Source: JAOUEA01 sp963825685 (lineage in GTDB: Bacteria; Actinomycetota; UBA4738; HRBIN12). From it: DNA of 64,000 nucleotides. A program made the translations under genes and the position numbers. Shown here one piece after another: positions 55,211 through 64,000 of the stretch. Numbering within the stretch: the first letter of the stretch is position 1; each line of letters opens with the position of its first letter. Location: contig CAWGUD010000001.1 in NCBI GenBank assembly GCA_963825685.1, positions 1-64,000 on the forward strand, in the 5' to 3' direction. The notes below the pieces were generated by a model that was given only the letters and a program-made list of their open reading frames with translations, was not told where the DNA came from and made no database searches.

Positions 55211-56128
55211 GGCGCCGAGCTTACCGCGGCTGCCGCGGCCTCGGGCGAGCCGATCGCGACCGCGCTGGCGCCGGGCACGACCCGCTTGGCCATCTTCGTG
55301 AGCACGTCGCCGGGGCCGCATTCCAGGAACGTGTCCGCGCCGGCCGCGGCGAGTGCCTGGGCGTCCTCCTGCCACCGCACGGGCGAGATCACATGTCGCT
55401 CGAGCAGCGACCGCAGCTCGGCAGGGTCCGACACGAGGGTGCCGCTGACGTTCGCCGCGATCGGGAACGCGGGCGGCGAGAACTCGAGGGAGGAGAGCTC
55501 GTCGAGGATCGGCTGCACGGCCGGCTCCATCAGCGGGGAGTGGAACGCCCCGGCCACGTTGAGGCGCACCGCGCGGGTCTTCCGCTCCGCGGCGAGCGCC
55601 TCCGCGCGCTCGATCGCCGGCACCGAGCCGCTGATCACCGATTGCACGGGGGAGTTCCGGTTCGCGACGAGCAGCACGTCGTCGCCGCGGGCCTCGTCGC
55701 AGAGCGCCTCGGCGTCGTCGGGGCCGGTGCCCAGCAGCGCGGTCATCGTGCCGGGACGGGCCTCCCCGGCGCGCTGCATGGCCTCCCCGCGCACGACCAC
55801 CACGCGCAGCGCCCCCGCGAGCGGCAGCACGCCTGCAGCGACCAGGGCGGAGAACTCGCCCAGCGAGTGCCCGGCGGCACCGACCACCCCGGTGAGCCCC
55901 TCGGCTCTCGAGCACCCGGAACGCGGCGACGCCGCAGGCCAGCAGTGCCGGCTGCACGAACTCTGTCGTGGCGAGCGCCGCCTCGTCGTGGGCGTTGGCG
56001 ACCAGGTCGCGCCCCATCGCCTCGCTCGCCTCGTCGATCACCGCGCGCCCTGCCGGGTGTCCGATCCACGGGTCCGCCATGCCCTCGAACTGCGAGCCCT
56101 GCCCCGGGAAGACCACCGCGACCGTCAT
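55207..56128 (-). CDS. fabD: malonyl-CoA:ACP transacylase (frameshifted)
   Basis: A 306-residue acyltransferase after removing one base near 55907. The N-terminus is VAVVFPGQGSQ, the nucleophile lies in AAGHSLGEFSAL, and later AFHSPLM carries the catalytic histidine. First gene of the fab operon. TAGGCT (56141-56136) is 7 nt before the ATG, so the operon mRNA is probably leaderless. It is divergent from mreB. Confidence 0.93.
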
Positions 56129-56135
56129 GGCGCGG

Positions 56136-56209
56136 AGCCTACCGAGGTTGTGACGCCCCCGTGGTTTCGCCCTCGTGAAGTTGCCAGCCCAGGACCCCTC
56201 CTGTTGAAT
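56136..56209. promoter_or_regulatory. divergent promoters for the fab operon and mreB
   Basis: Minus strand: TAGGCT (56141-56136), 7 nt before the fabD ATG. Plus strand: TTGCCA (56181-56186), a 17-nt spacer and TTGAAT (56204-56209), about 17 nt before the mreB ATG. The two regions do not overlap. Confidence 0.5.
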
Positions 56210-56226
56210 GGCCTGCGAGTCCCATC

Positions 56227-57309
56227 ATGGCCGAGAGGATTCAACGATCTTCTTCTCCCACGTCCAAGAACCAGGGGACGGAGGGTGTACTAGGGTTCCT
56301 TGGTCGCGACATGGCCGTCGACCTCGGCACCGCGAACACGCTCGTGTACGTGCGTGGACGCGGCGTCGTGCTGAACGAGCCGAGCGTCGTCGCGATCAAC
56401 ACCCTGACTGGAGCCATCCTTGCCGTGGGCGCCGAGGCCAAGCGCATGATCGGCCGCACACCCAGCCACATCCAGGCGGTGCGGCCCCTGAAGGACGGCG
56501 TGATCGCCGATTTCGACGTCACGGAGAAGATGCTCCGCTACTTCATCCAGAAGGTGCACAAGCGACGCCTCCTCGCGAAACCGCGCGTGGTCGTCTGCGT
56601 CCCGTCGGGTATCACCGGCGTGGAGCAGCGCGCGGTCGAGGAAGCGACGATCGCGGCGGGGTCCCGTCGCGCCTACATCATCGAGGAGCCCATGGCGGCC
56701 GCGATCGGCGCCGGGCTCCCGATCCACGAGCCCACCGGGAACATGGTGGTCGACATCGGGGGCGGCACGACCGAGGTCGCCGTGATCTCGCTCGGCGGCG
56801 TCGTCACGAGCACGTCGATCCGCATCGGCGGCGACGAGCTCGACGAGGCGATCATCCAGCACGTGAAGAAGGAGTACTCGCTGCTGCTGGGCGAGCGCAC
56901 GTCCGAGGCGATCAAGCTCGCGATCGCGAGCGTCTTCCCGATGCCCGAGGAGCTCGTCGCCGAGATCAAGGGGCGTGACCTCGTCAGCGGCCTGCCGAAG
57001 ACGATCACGATCACCGCGGAGGAGATCCGCCGCGCGATCGAGGAACCGGTCAACGCCATCATCGACGCCATCAAGACCACGCTCGACCGGACACCCCCCG
57101 AGCTCTCCGCGGACATCATGGACCGCGGCATCGTGCTCACCGGCGGCGGCGCGCTGCTCCGCGGGCTCGACAAGCGCCTGCGACACGAGACCGGCATGCC
57201 CGTGCGCATCGCCGACACGCCGCTGCAGGCGGTGGTGCTGGGGTCCGGCAAGTGCCTCGAGGAGTTCGAGGTGCTGCAGCGGGTCCTGGTGACCCCGTCG
57301 CGCCGGTAG
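56227..57309 (+). CDS. mreB: rod shape-determining protein
   Basis: A 360-residue bacterial actin. It has the nucleotide-binding AVDLGTANTLVYV, PSGITGVEQRAV, VVDIGGGTTEVAVISLGG and GIVLTGGGALLRGLD. The N-terminus carries about 28 extra residues rich in Ser and basic amino acids before the core. It organises lateral wall synthesis with the following genes, suggesting a rod-shaped cell or MreB-dependent wall growth. Confidence 0.96.
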   Translation: MAERIQRSSSPTSKNQGTEGVLGFLGRDMAVDLGTANTLVYVRGRGVVLNEPSVVAINTLTGAILAVGAEAKRMIGRTPSHIQAVRPLKDGVIADFDVTEKMLRYFIQKVHKRRLLAKPRVVVCVPSGITGVEQRAVEEATIAAGSRRAYIIEEPMAAAIGAGLPIHEPTGNMVVDIGGGTTEVAVISLGGVVTSTSIRIGGDELDEAIIQHVKKEYSLLLGERTSEAIKLAIASVFPMPEELVAEIKGRDLVSGLPKTITITAEEIRRAIEEPVNAIIDAIKTTLDRTPPELSADIMDRGIVLTGGGALLRGLDKRLRHETGMPVRIADTPLQAVVLGSGKCLEEFEVLQRVLVTPSRR

Positions 57310-57314
57310 CCGCC

Positions 57315-58172
57315 GTGGTCACCCGGCAGCGCCCCCGCTCGACGCGGCTCCTGGTGGTCGCCTTGGTCTCGATCTCCCTCGCGGTGATCACGCTCGACTA
57401 CCGCCAGGGCGCATCGGGCCCGCTCGCCGGGGTCGGCACCGCGGCGAAGTCCGTGATGGCGCCGATGCAACGAGCCGTGACGACGGTGATCGAGCCGGTC
57501 GGCGACTTCTTCTCGGGCCTCGCCCATCTGCCCTCCCTCGCCGACGAGAACGAGCGCCTCCAGGAGGAGAACGACGCCCTCCGCACGCAGATCGCATCCG
57601 ATGCCTACGAGCAGGAGCAGTACCGAGGGCTCCTGGACCTCATGGAGCTTCGCGGATCGCTCGACCCGACGTCGGTGCCGGCCCTCGTGATCGCGAACGG
57701 CATCTCGAACTTCGAGTACACGATCACGATCGACAAGGGGTCGAACGCCGGCATCGCGGTCGACCAACCGGTCGCGACCGGCTTCCCGGGCTCACCGATG
57801 CTGGTCGGACGCGTCGTGCAGGTGACCCCGACGTCGTCGGATGTGCGGCTGATCATCGACCGCGACTACGCGGTTGCCGCCACCGTCGAAGGCACCGAGG
57901 AAGCGGGCCTCGTCGAGGGCCAGGGCGACCAGGACCTGCGGATGAGCCTCGTGGAAGAGGGCACGGTGATCGAGGGAGACGAGTCGGTCTTCACGCAGGG
58001 GTACGAGGTCAACGGCGAGGCGGGGCTCTATCCGCCCGGCATGCTGATCGGCCAGGTCTCGCGGACCATCGAGGCCGAGAACGTCACGCAGCAGTACGTG
58101 GAGGTGCGTCCGGCCGTCGACTTCGAGACGCTGCAGTTCGTGCTCGTGCTGCAGGCGAGGACGGAGGCGTGA
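57315..58172 (+). CDS. mreC: rod shape-determining protein
   Basis: A 285-residue protein with one N-terminal membrane helix (LLVVALVSISLAVITLDY), a coiled coil (about 73-100, LADENERLQEENDALR) and a beta-rich extracytoplasmic domain with GYEVNGEAGLYPPGMLIGQV near the end. It links MreB to PBP2. The GTG at 57315 directly follows the mreB stop. Confidence 0.93.
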   Translation: MVTRQRPRSTRLLVVALVSISLAVITLDYRQGASGPLAGVGTAAKSVMAPMQRAVTTVIEPVGDFFSGLAHLPSLADENERLQEENDALRTQIASDAYEQEQYRGLLDLMELRGSLDPTSVPALVIANGISNFEYTITIDKGSNAGIAVDQPVATGFPGSPMLVGRVVQVTPTSSDVRLIIDRDYAVAATVEGTEEAGLVEGQGDQDLRMSLVEEGTVIEGDESVFTQGYEVNGEAGLYPPGMLIGQVSRTIEAENVTQQYVEVRPAVDFETLQFVLVLQARTEA

Positions 58173-58176
58173 GCCG

Positions 58177-58686
58177 ATGACCCGACGTGTGCTCGTGACG
58201 ATCGTCGTCATCGTGACCGCCCTGCTGCTGCAGTCGACGCTGTTCTGGAACCTGAAGCTCCTCGGGGTGCGGCCTGAGCTGATGTACCTCATCACGATCG
58301 TGATCGCGATCCTCGAGGGGCCGAACGAGGGTGCGGTCACCGGGTTCGCGGCAGGGCTCGCGCAGGACTTCTTGTTGAACCAGCCCAAGGGCATCACGGC
58401 GCTCACGCTCACGCTGGTCGGCTACGCGGCCGGCCTCGCTCGCCAGTACATCGTCTCCCCGTCGCCTTTGTTGCCCATGATCCTGGTGGGAGTGGGCACG
58501 GCGGCGGGCATCGCGTTCTACCAGGTCGTGGCCTTCCTCCTGGGTCAGCTCGAGGAGACGTTCTCCTATGCGATCCGCGTGACCCTGCTGACCGCGCTCT
58601 ACAACGCGATCCTCACGCCGATCGTGTACCCGCTGCTGCGCCGGGTGATCGAGGGGTCGAGGCCGACGAGGGTGGTGCGGTTCTAG
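58177..58686 (+). CDS. mreD: rod shape-determining protein
   Basis: A 169-residue membrane protein with about five helices, starting RRVLVTIVVIVTALLLQSTL. The family pattern is RPELMYLITIVIAILEGPNEGAVTGFAAGLAQD (see residues 31-62). Its stop directly abuts the mrdA ATG. Confidence 0.9.
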   Translation: MTRRVLVTIVVIVTALLLQSTLFWNLKLLGVRPELMYLITIVIAILEGPNEGAVTGFAAGLAQDFLLNQPKGITALTLTLVGYAAGLARQYIVSPSPLLPMILVGVGTAAGIAFYQVVAFLLGQLEETFSYAIRVTLLTALYNAILTPIVYPLLRRVIEGSRPTRVVRF

Positions 58687-60680
58687 ATGGAGAAGAGCTC
58701 GGCCCGCCTCAAGGTGTTCGCGATCCTCGTGCTCGTGATGTTCGCTGCGCTCTCGACCCGATTGTGGTTCCTGCAGGTGCTCGCGACGCAGGTCTACGCC
58801 GAGGAGGCCCAGAACAACGGTGTGCGATCGGTCGCGATCGACGCGCTCCGCGGCCAGATCTGGACCGAGGACCAGTACGGCAAGCCCAACGGGAAGCCGC
58901 TCGTTCAGAACCGAAGCAGCCTCGAGGTCCGGGTCGACAAGCAGGAGCTCGAGGAGAGCGGCGTGGCCGAGCAGGTGCTGGGCGAGCTCTCGGCGATGCT
59001 CGACATCCCCGTCAAGCAGATCCGTCGTGACCTCGAGAGCAAGCTCTACTTCGACTACCAGCCCAAGCCCGTCGCCGAGTTCGTGGACGAGGAGGTCGCG
59101 TTCGCGATCCGGGAGCGGCAGGAGGACTTCCCCGGGGTGCAGGTGCGCAATGCGAGCGTGCGTGAGTACCCGATGGGGACGACGGCCTCGCACATGGTCG
59201 GCTGGGTCGGGCAGGTGCAGCGTGCCCAGCTCGAGCAGGACGAGTTCCCGACCTGCGACGGGTCGGGCCCGAACGCACGGTGCTACGGGCCGAACGACCT
59301 GGCCGGTCAGACCGGCCTCGAGGTGCAGTACGAGAAGTGGCTGCGCGGCAGGAAGGGCTTCCAGCGCTACGTCGTGAACTCCGACGGAGAGCGCATCCGC
59401 GATCTCGGCGGCCAGCAGCCCACGCCCGGCGGCGATCTCGTGCTCACGATCGACAGCGAGTGGCAGCGAGCGGCGGAGGGGTACCTCGAGGAGAGCATCC
59501 TGCGCACGAGGCAGGTCTTCGACGAGGACAGCGGCACCTACTTCAAGGCGGACGCGGGCGTCGTGATCGTGCTGGACGTCGAGACGGGCGGGCTGAAGGC
59601 GATGGCGTCGTGGCCGGACTACGACCCCCGGTGGTTCGTGCGCGGCCTGAAGCGCGATGAGGTCTGCTACCTGGGCCTCAACGAGAAGTGCTCCGGCGCA
59701 GACAAGGTGGCCCCATTGCTGAACCGCGCGTACCAGGAGGTCTACTCCCGGGCTCGACGTTCAAGCCGTTCACGGCCCTCGCGGCGGTCAAGGAGGGCTA
59801 CGCGGATCTCGGCACGTGGCTACGCGTGCCCGTCCGAGTACGTCCATCCGGGAGACGAGTCGGGGGCGTCGTTCTCGAACTGGTCGACGCCAGGACCTGT
59901 TCCGCGGCAACCTCGCGGAGCACCTGATCATCTCGTGTGACACGAGCTTCTACGAGTGGGGCTCCGACTTCTGGTTCCGATACCAGAACGACCAGCTCGG
60001 CGAGGACAACGAGCCGCTGCAGAAGCACCTCCGCGCCTGGGGCTTCGAGAAGCCGACGGGGGTCGACCTGCCGGGGGAGGCGAGCGGCTTCCTGCCGGAC
60101 GCCGAGTGGGGGAACGCGGACGAGCAGAAGGATCTGTTCGGTCAAGGCGGCTGGAACCCGGGTGGCTACATCCTCACGATGATCGGCTCGGGGTACATGT
60201 CGGTCACGCCCCTGCAGCTCGCGACCGCGTACGGCGCGATCGCGAACGAAGGTCACCTGTGCCGTCCTCACGTCGTCGATCGCGTGATGGCGAGCGACGG
60301 CGAGACCGAGTTGAAGAAGGTCAACGGCCAGTGCGACCGCACCGTGCCCTACTCGCAGGCCGAGCTCGACTACATCCGCAACGCCCTGACCCAGGTGCCC
60401 ATGCGGGGCACGGCCCGCGCTGCCGTTCCTCGGGTTCCCGCTCGCGGAGATCCCGGTCGCGGGCAAGACCGGCACCGCGTTCCGGGGTGATCAGTTCCAG
60501 GACACGTCGTGGTTCGCCGCGATGGTGCCGGCGAACGACCCGAAGTACGTGGTCGTGGCGATGGTGGAACAGGCCGGCTTCGGCTCCGACGTCGCGGCGC
60601 CGCTCGTGCGTCGCATGATCGAGACGATGTACGGCATCGAGTCGGACGCGCCGGTCATCACCCAGACGGGGCAGGACTGA
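58687..60680 (+). CDS. mrdA: penicillin-binding protein 2 (four frameshifts)
   Basis: Class B PBP of the elongation machinery, about 664 residues. It has one N-terminal membrane helix, the dimerisation domain and the transpeptidase domain with all three active-site motifs: S-x-x-K in GSTFKPFTA, S-x-N-type SCDTSFYEWG, and AGKTGTA. Shifts near 59750 (deletion), 59815, 59885 and 60410 (insertions) split these. Their net +2 matches the length, so a working gene is likely. The stop overlaps the rodA ATG by one base. Confidence 0.92.
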
Positions 60681-61831
60681 TGGACGTCGTCGCGGGTCGC
60701 GTCTGGGCCGACGAACGACGGCCGATCCGCCACCTCGATCCGATGCTGCTGATCGTGACGGCGGCGCTCGTGGTGATCGGCCTGTTCGCGATCTACTCGG
60801 CCACGAGCCAGACGCTGCGCGCCGACGGGTTCGACCCGTTCTCCCGGGTGAACAAGCAGGTGGTCACCGCCGTGCTCGGCCTCGTGCTGCTCCTCGTGAT
60901 GGCGACGTTCGACTACCGGTTCCTCAAGGTCTACGCGGGGTTCATCTACGGGGCGACGCTCGTGGGGCTGCTGCTGCTGCGCATCCCCGGGCTCGCGGCG
61001 AGCGAGACCGGTACGAGCAACTACATCAACATCCCGGGGGTCAGCCTGCTCCAGATCAGCCCGTCGGAGTTCGCGAAGATCGGCCTGATCGTGATCCTCG
61101 CGGCGATGCTCTCGGAGCTGCGGTCGCCGGTGCCGACCGTGCCCGACCTCGTGCGGGTGATCGGGGTGGCCGGCGTGACGATGCTGCTCGTGTTCGTGAA
61201 CGTCGAGATCGGCACCACGATCGTGCTCGCGGCGATCACGGTCGGCGTGCTGGTCGTGGCCGGCACCCAGGCGAAGCACCTGATCGCGCTCGCGGTCGCC
61301 ACGATCGTGCTGATCGCGCTGGCGTTCCAGATGAACGTCGTCGAGGAGTACCAGGTCGAGCGGCTGCTCACGGTCTTCGACTCCGGCTCGGTCAGCGAGG
61401 ACGCCCGCTACAACCTCGAGCAGTCGGTGATCGCCGTGGGCTCGGGCGGCATGTTCGGGCGCGGCTTCCTGCAGGGTTCGCAGACCAACCTCGACTACGT
61501 GCCCGAGCAGCACACCGACTTCATCTTCACGGTGGTGGGGGAGGAGTTCGGTTTCTTCGGCTCGGCGTTCGTGCTGGCGCTGTTCGCGCTGCTGCTCTGG
61601 CGGGCGATCCGCATCGCGTACCTGTCGAAGGACTCGTTCGGGACCTACCTCGCCACCGGGGTCGCGTCGATGTTCGCGATCCAGATCTTCGTGAACGTGG
61701 GCATGGTGATCGGCATCATGCCGATCACCGGCATCCCGCTGCCGTTCCTGAGCTACGGGGGCACGGCGATGCTCGTGAACTTCGCGGCGATCGGCATCCT
61801 GTTGAACGTGCACATGCGCCGGTTCAAGTGA
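60680..61831 (+). CDS. rodA: SEDS glycosyltransferase of the elongasome
   Basis: A 383-residue polytopic membrane protein that polymerises lipid II with PBP2. It has ISPSEFAKIGLI, the catalytic-region segment EQHTDFIFTVVGEEFG and PLPFLSYGGTAML. In place of the usual A-x-RW-I motif it reads GTSNYINIPG. It ends the mre-mrd-rod operon, and its last 8 nt overlap the convergent regulator gene. Confidence 0.95.
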   Translation: MDVVAGRVWADERRPIRHLDPMLLIVTAALVVIGLFAIYSATSQTLRADGFDPFSRVNKQVVTAVLGLVLLLVMATFDYRFLKVYAGFIYGATLVGLLLLRIPGLAASETGTSNYINIPGVSLLQISPSEFAKIGLIVILAAMLSELRSPVPTVPDLVRVIGVAGVTMLLVFVNVEIGTTIVLAAITVGVLVVAGTQAKHLIALAVATIVLIALAFQMNVVEEYQVERLLTVFDSGSVSEDARYNLEQSVIAVGSGGMFGRGFLQGSQTNLDYVPEQHTDFIFTVVGEEFGFFGSAFVLALFALLLWRAIRIAYLSKDSFGTYLATGVASMFAIQIFVNVGMVIGIMPITGIPLPFLSYGGTAMLVNFAAIGILLNVHMRRFK

Positions 61832-63002
61832 CCGGGCGCGTCACGACCCACAGGAACGTCGAGCCCTCGGGCCCCGTCGACTCGAGCAGCACGTCGCCGT
61901 CCATCGCGTTGGCCGACATGCGCGCCAGCGTGAGGCCGAGCCCGACGCCCTGATGGGTGCGGGTGTTGAGCCGCTCCGCCTGCTCGAGCGGCTCGAAGAT
62001 GCGGTGCATCGCCTCTGGGTCGATGCCGTCCCCGCGGTCGGTGATCCGCACCTCGGGCCCCGACGCGCCGAGGGTCACGGCGACCACGACCGGAGCGTCG
62101 GCGGGGGAGAACGCCAGCGCGTTCTCGACGAGCTCCTCGATCACGCGGTGGGCGGCGGTCCGGTTCAGGCTCGCCATCGCGGGGCCCTCGGGAGCCTCGA
62201 TCACGACCCTGTCGCGTCCCTCGGCGACCTCGCGCGCCACCTGCACCACGTCGGCCCACTCGGTGAGCCCGGCCTCGACGGCGGCCTCGAACCGATGGAC
62301 GAGCCGTGCCAGGCCGTTCGCGCGGTCGACGAGGCTCTCGAGGATCGCGCCACGGTCTTCCTGAGGCGCGGTTCCCTTGGCCAGCGTCTGTGCCATACCG
62401 AGGATCACGGTGACGGGCGTGCGGAGCTCGTGGCCGAGGCGTGAGATCAGTTCGTGCCGCCGCGCCGCCCGCTCGAGCAGCGCCTCCTGGGCGATCTCGA
62501 GCTGCCGGGTGCGCCGTCGCTCCCGCTCGAGCGCCTCGGTGAGCTCCTCGATCACGGTCGGCGTGACCTCGGGGGAGAGCACGCCTCCGCCCGTGACGGC
62601 CTGGCGGACCGCGTAGAGGATCTCGTCGCCGTCGCTGTCCTTCAGCACGTAGCCGGAGGCCCCCGCCACGAGCATGTCGCGCACCGCGCGCTGGTCCTCG
62701 GAGCCGGTCAGGGCCACGATGCCGAGCGACGGGAACCGGGTCTTCAGCTCGCGGGTGGTCTCGATGCCGTCCATCTCGGGCATGCGGACGTCCATCAGCA
62801 CCACGTCGGGGTCGAGTCCCCCGATCATCGCGAGCGCCTCCACGCCGTTGGGCGCCTGTCCGACGACCGTCATCTCCTCGGTGTCGAGCAGCATCGCCAG
62901 TGATTCGCGGAACCCGTCGTTGTCGTCGACGAGCAGCACCCGGACCCGAGGCATGGCCGAGGGAAGGGTCGCCACGTTGGCGGGGAAGGCCATGTTGCTC
63001 AT
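61824..63002 (-). CDS. response receiver-histidine kinase hybrid (soluble)
   Basis: A 392-residue protein with an N-terminal receiver (D71 in VVLMDVRMPEMDG, K121) like those of NarL-type regulators, a coiled linker, then a histidine kinase: H191 in LISRLGHELRTPVTVILG, ELVENALAF, DRGDGIDPEA and HQGVGLGLTLARM. There is no membrane helix and no DNA-binding domain. The order is the reverse of ordinary hybrid kinases. Alternative starts at M4 and M17. It has no obvious partner gene nearby and is convergent with rodA. Confidence 0.85.
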   Translation of the reverse strand: MSNMAFPANVATLPSAMPRVRVLLVDDNDGFRESLAMLLDTEEMTVVGQAPNGVEALAMIGGLDPDVVLMDVRMPEMDGIETTRELKTRFPSLGIVALTGSEDQRAVRDMLVAGASGYVLKDSDGDEILYAVRQAVTGGGVLSPEVTPTVIEELTEALERERRRTRQLEIAQEALLERAARRHELISRLGHELRTPVTVILGMAQTLAKGTAPQEDRGAILESLVDRANGLARLVHRFEAAVEAGLTEWADVVQVAREVAEGRDRVVIEAPEGPAMASLNRTAAHRVIEELVENALAFSPADAPVVVAVTLGASGPEVRITDRGDGIDPEAMHRIFEPLEQAERLNTRTHQGVGLGLTLARMSANAMDGDVLLESTGPEGSTFLWVVTRPVT

Positions 63003-63473
63003 GCAGGAAGTGTCGGCAGGTTCGGCGTACGGCGGTATCCAGCCAACGCCGGGTTCCCCCCGGGGGACACGGCCCTGTTCAACTGGTCCAGAGGGACTAG
63101 GCCGCTGCCACGGGCGGGGGTCCGAGCGGCCGTTTCGCGCGCGGGTCCCCCGTTCGCCCCGGCCGCGCTGCTATGCTCCTGCCCAGACGTTCCCGTTCAG
63201 GGCCGGATCCACGGTCTGAGCGGGTTTCCATGAGTCGAGGAGGCGCGCGACCGCCGCCCGGCCGTACCAGGCCAGGAGCGCGGACCGCGAGCGCCGGACA
63301 AGGACGTAACGGGTGCGCGATCTCGCGCGAGGCCCGGCGCGCGGCACCGACCGCAGCGCGGGCACCGACACCACCACATCGCCGAGCACGGCGCGTTCCA
63401 TGCGCGTGCGGCTCGGTGGTTGCGTCCCCACCGGTCTCAGCGCGCCCTCTCGCATCGACCGAGAGGAGTAACC
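63003..63473. other. intergenic region with long leader of the RNase E/G gene
   Basis: About 470 nt with no supported gene. TATGCT (63172-63177) is a plausible -10, which would give the downstream gene a leader of about 290 nt, rich in GC inverted repeats. CTGGTCC-N4-GGACTAG (63083-63100) is an imperfect inverted repeat upstream of the hybrid kinase gene. No named RNA family recognised. Confidence 0.4.
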
Positions 63474-64000
63474 GTGGATCACGAGACCGAGGTCGCGGCG
63501 CCGAAGGCGCCGGCCGACACTGAGGTCGACGAGCGCATCGCCGCGTTCAAGCGGGGCGCGCCGCTGCCCAAGACCGTCACGCCGGCGCCGAAGCGCCGGA
63601 CCGAACCCAGGACGCCGAAGCCCGAGGCGCCCGTGAAGACCGAGGCGCCAGCCAAGACCGAGGCGCCCGTCAAGACCGAGGCGCCAGCCAAGACCGAGGC
63701 GCCAGCCAAGACTGGGACGTCCGGCGACGGAGCGGACGCCCCTGCCGAAAGCGAGACCGGCCCAGGTACCTCCAGCGCGGCTCGCCGCCGGCGCCGTGGT
63801 GGCCGCGGCCGTGGCGGCCGTGGTGCCGGAACCCCGTCGGGGGCGACCACCGCGACGGCCGAAGAGCCCGAGGACACCGCCGCGCCGGCGCAGCCGCCTC
63901 GTGCCCGGACCTCATCTGGATCCGCGCCTTCGGGCGAGACCGAGGGAGCCGTCGACGAGGCATCCGGTGCGACCGACACCGCACCGGACGCCTCAACGCA
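63474..64000 (+). CDS. rne: N-terminal part of a Rne/Rng-family ribonuclease (runs off the window)
   Basis: From GTG 63474, preceded by GAGAGGAG, an open frame runs to the window edge. It begins DHETEVAAPKAPADTEVDER, then has five EAPxKT-type repeats, then a very basic ARRRRRGGRGRGGRG patch, then an acidic Ala/Pro/Ser region. Such disordered N-terminal extensions are typical of actinobacterial RNase E/G, and the gene regularly follows rodA. The S1 and catalytic domains lie beyond the window, so the call rests on context and composition. Confidence 0.6.
   Translation, partial: MDHETEVAAPKAPADTEVDERIAAFKRGAPLPKTVTPAPKRRTEPRTPKPEAPVKTEAPAKTEAPVKTEAPAKTEAPAKTGTSGDGADAPAESETGPGTSSAARRRRRGGRGRGGRGAGTPSGATTATAEEPEDTAAPAQPPRARTSSGSAPSGETEGAVDEASGATDTAPDAST

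Overview
The window is GC-rich DNA from an actinobacterium (Actinomycetota); I cannot fix the class. Three things point there. The gene order tig-clpP-clpX / valS-folC-ndk / mreB-mreC-mreD-mrdA-rodA-rne is the classic actinobacterial arrangement. The tRNA genes lack an encoded CCA end. Many genes have a TANNNT -10 box only 6-10 nt before the start codon, which is typical of leaderless actinobacterial mRNAs.

Layout. 0-12.6 kb: tRNA-Lys and tRNA-His, two tandem class III aminotransferases, a membrane protein, a YcaQ-type DNA glycosylase, a K+ channel, purE-purK, small secreted or membrane proteins, tRNA-Arg and tRNA-Gly, a methyltransferase, a PhzF-like enzyme and a GNAT acetyltransferase. 12.6-21.5 kb is more accessory: a decayed integrase fragment beside tRNA-Pro, a lysyl-oxidase-like secreted protein, a P1 peptidase, azlC-azlD, a HExxH protein, lipoproteins, an ECF sigma factor with a membrane-anchored repeat protein, and a TetR regulator. 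21.6-28.2 kb is the most distinctive locus: a corrinoid protein, a pterin-dependent methyltransferase, a corrinoid-reductive activator, a DUF1638 protein and a non-pyrrolysine MttB-family methyltransferase, facing a MerR-type regulator that itself has a B12-binding domain. 28.3-39.8 kb: a three-gene ABC exporter, tag, an acidic repeat protein, a Ser/Thr kinase, a two-component pair, an aminotransferase, an ornithine-cyclodeaminase-like protein, a phosphotransferase and an inositol-phosphatase-like enzyme. 39.8-64 kb is core: proteostasis (tig, clpP, clpX), valS, folC, ndk, a type II fatty-acid synthesis operon (fabD-fabH-fabG-acpP-fabF), the rod-shape operon, a receiver-histidine kinase hybrid, and the start of an RNase E/G gene.

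How genes work together. The corrinoid operon should move a methyl group from a quaternary amine or related substrate to Co(I)-corrinoid and then to tetrahydrofolate, with the iron-sulfur ATPase-like protein re-reducing inactive Co(II). The MerR-B12 protein probably senses cobalamin, and possibly light, and reads the same corrinoid pool. The fab operon and the mre/mrd/rod operon are divergent and supply membrane lipid and wall elongation.

A strong caveat: about twenty genes, including essential ones (tig, purK, folC, fabD, mrdA), contain single-base frameshifts, most of them one-base insertions. Restoring the frame nearly always recovers a normal family C-terminus and often a 4-nt stop/start overlap with the next gene. 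I read most of these as uncorrected sequencing indels and give full-length gene spans across them. Positions of shifts are accurate to about 10 nt.
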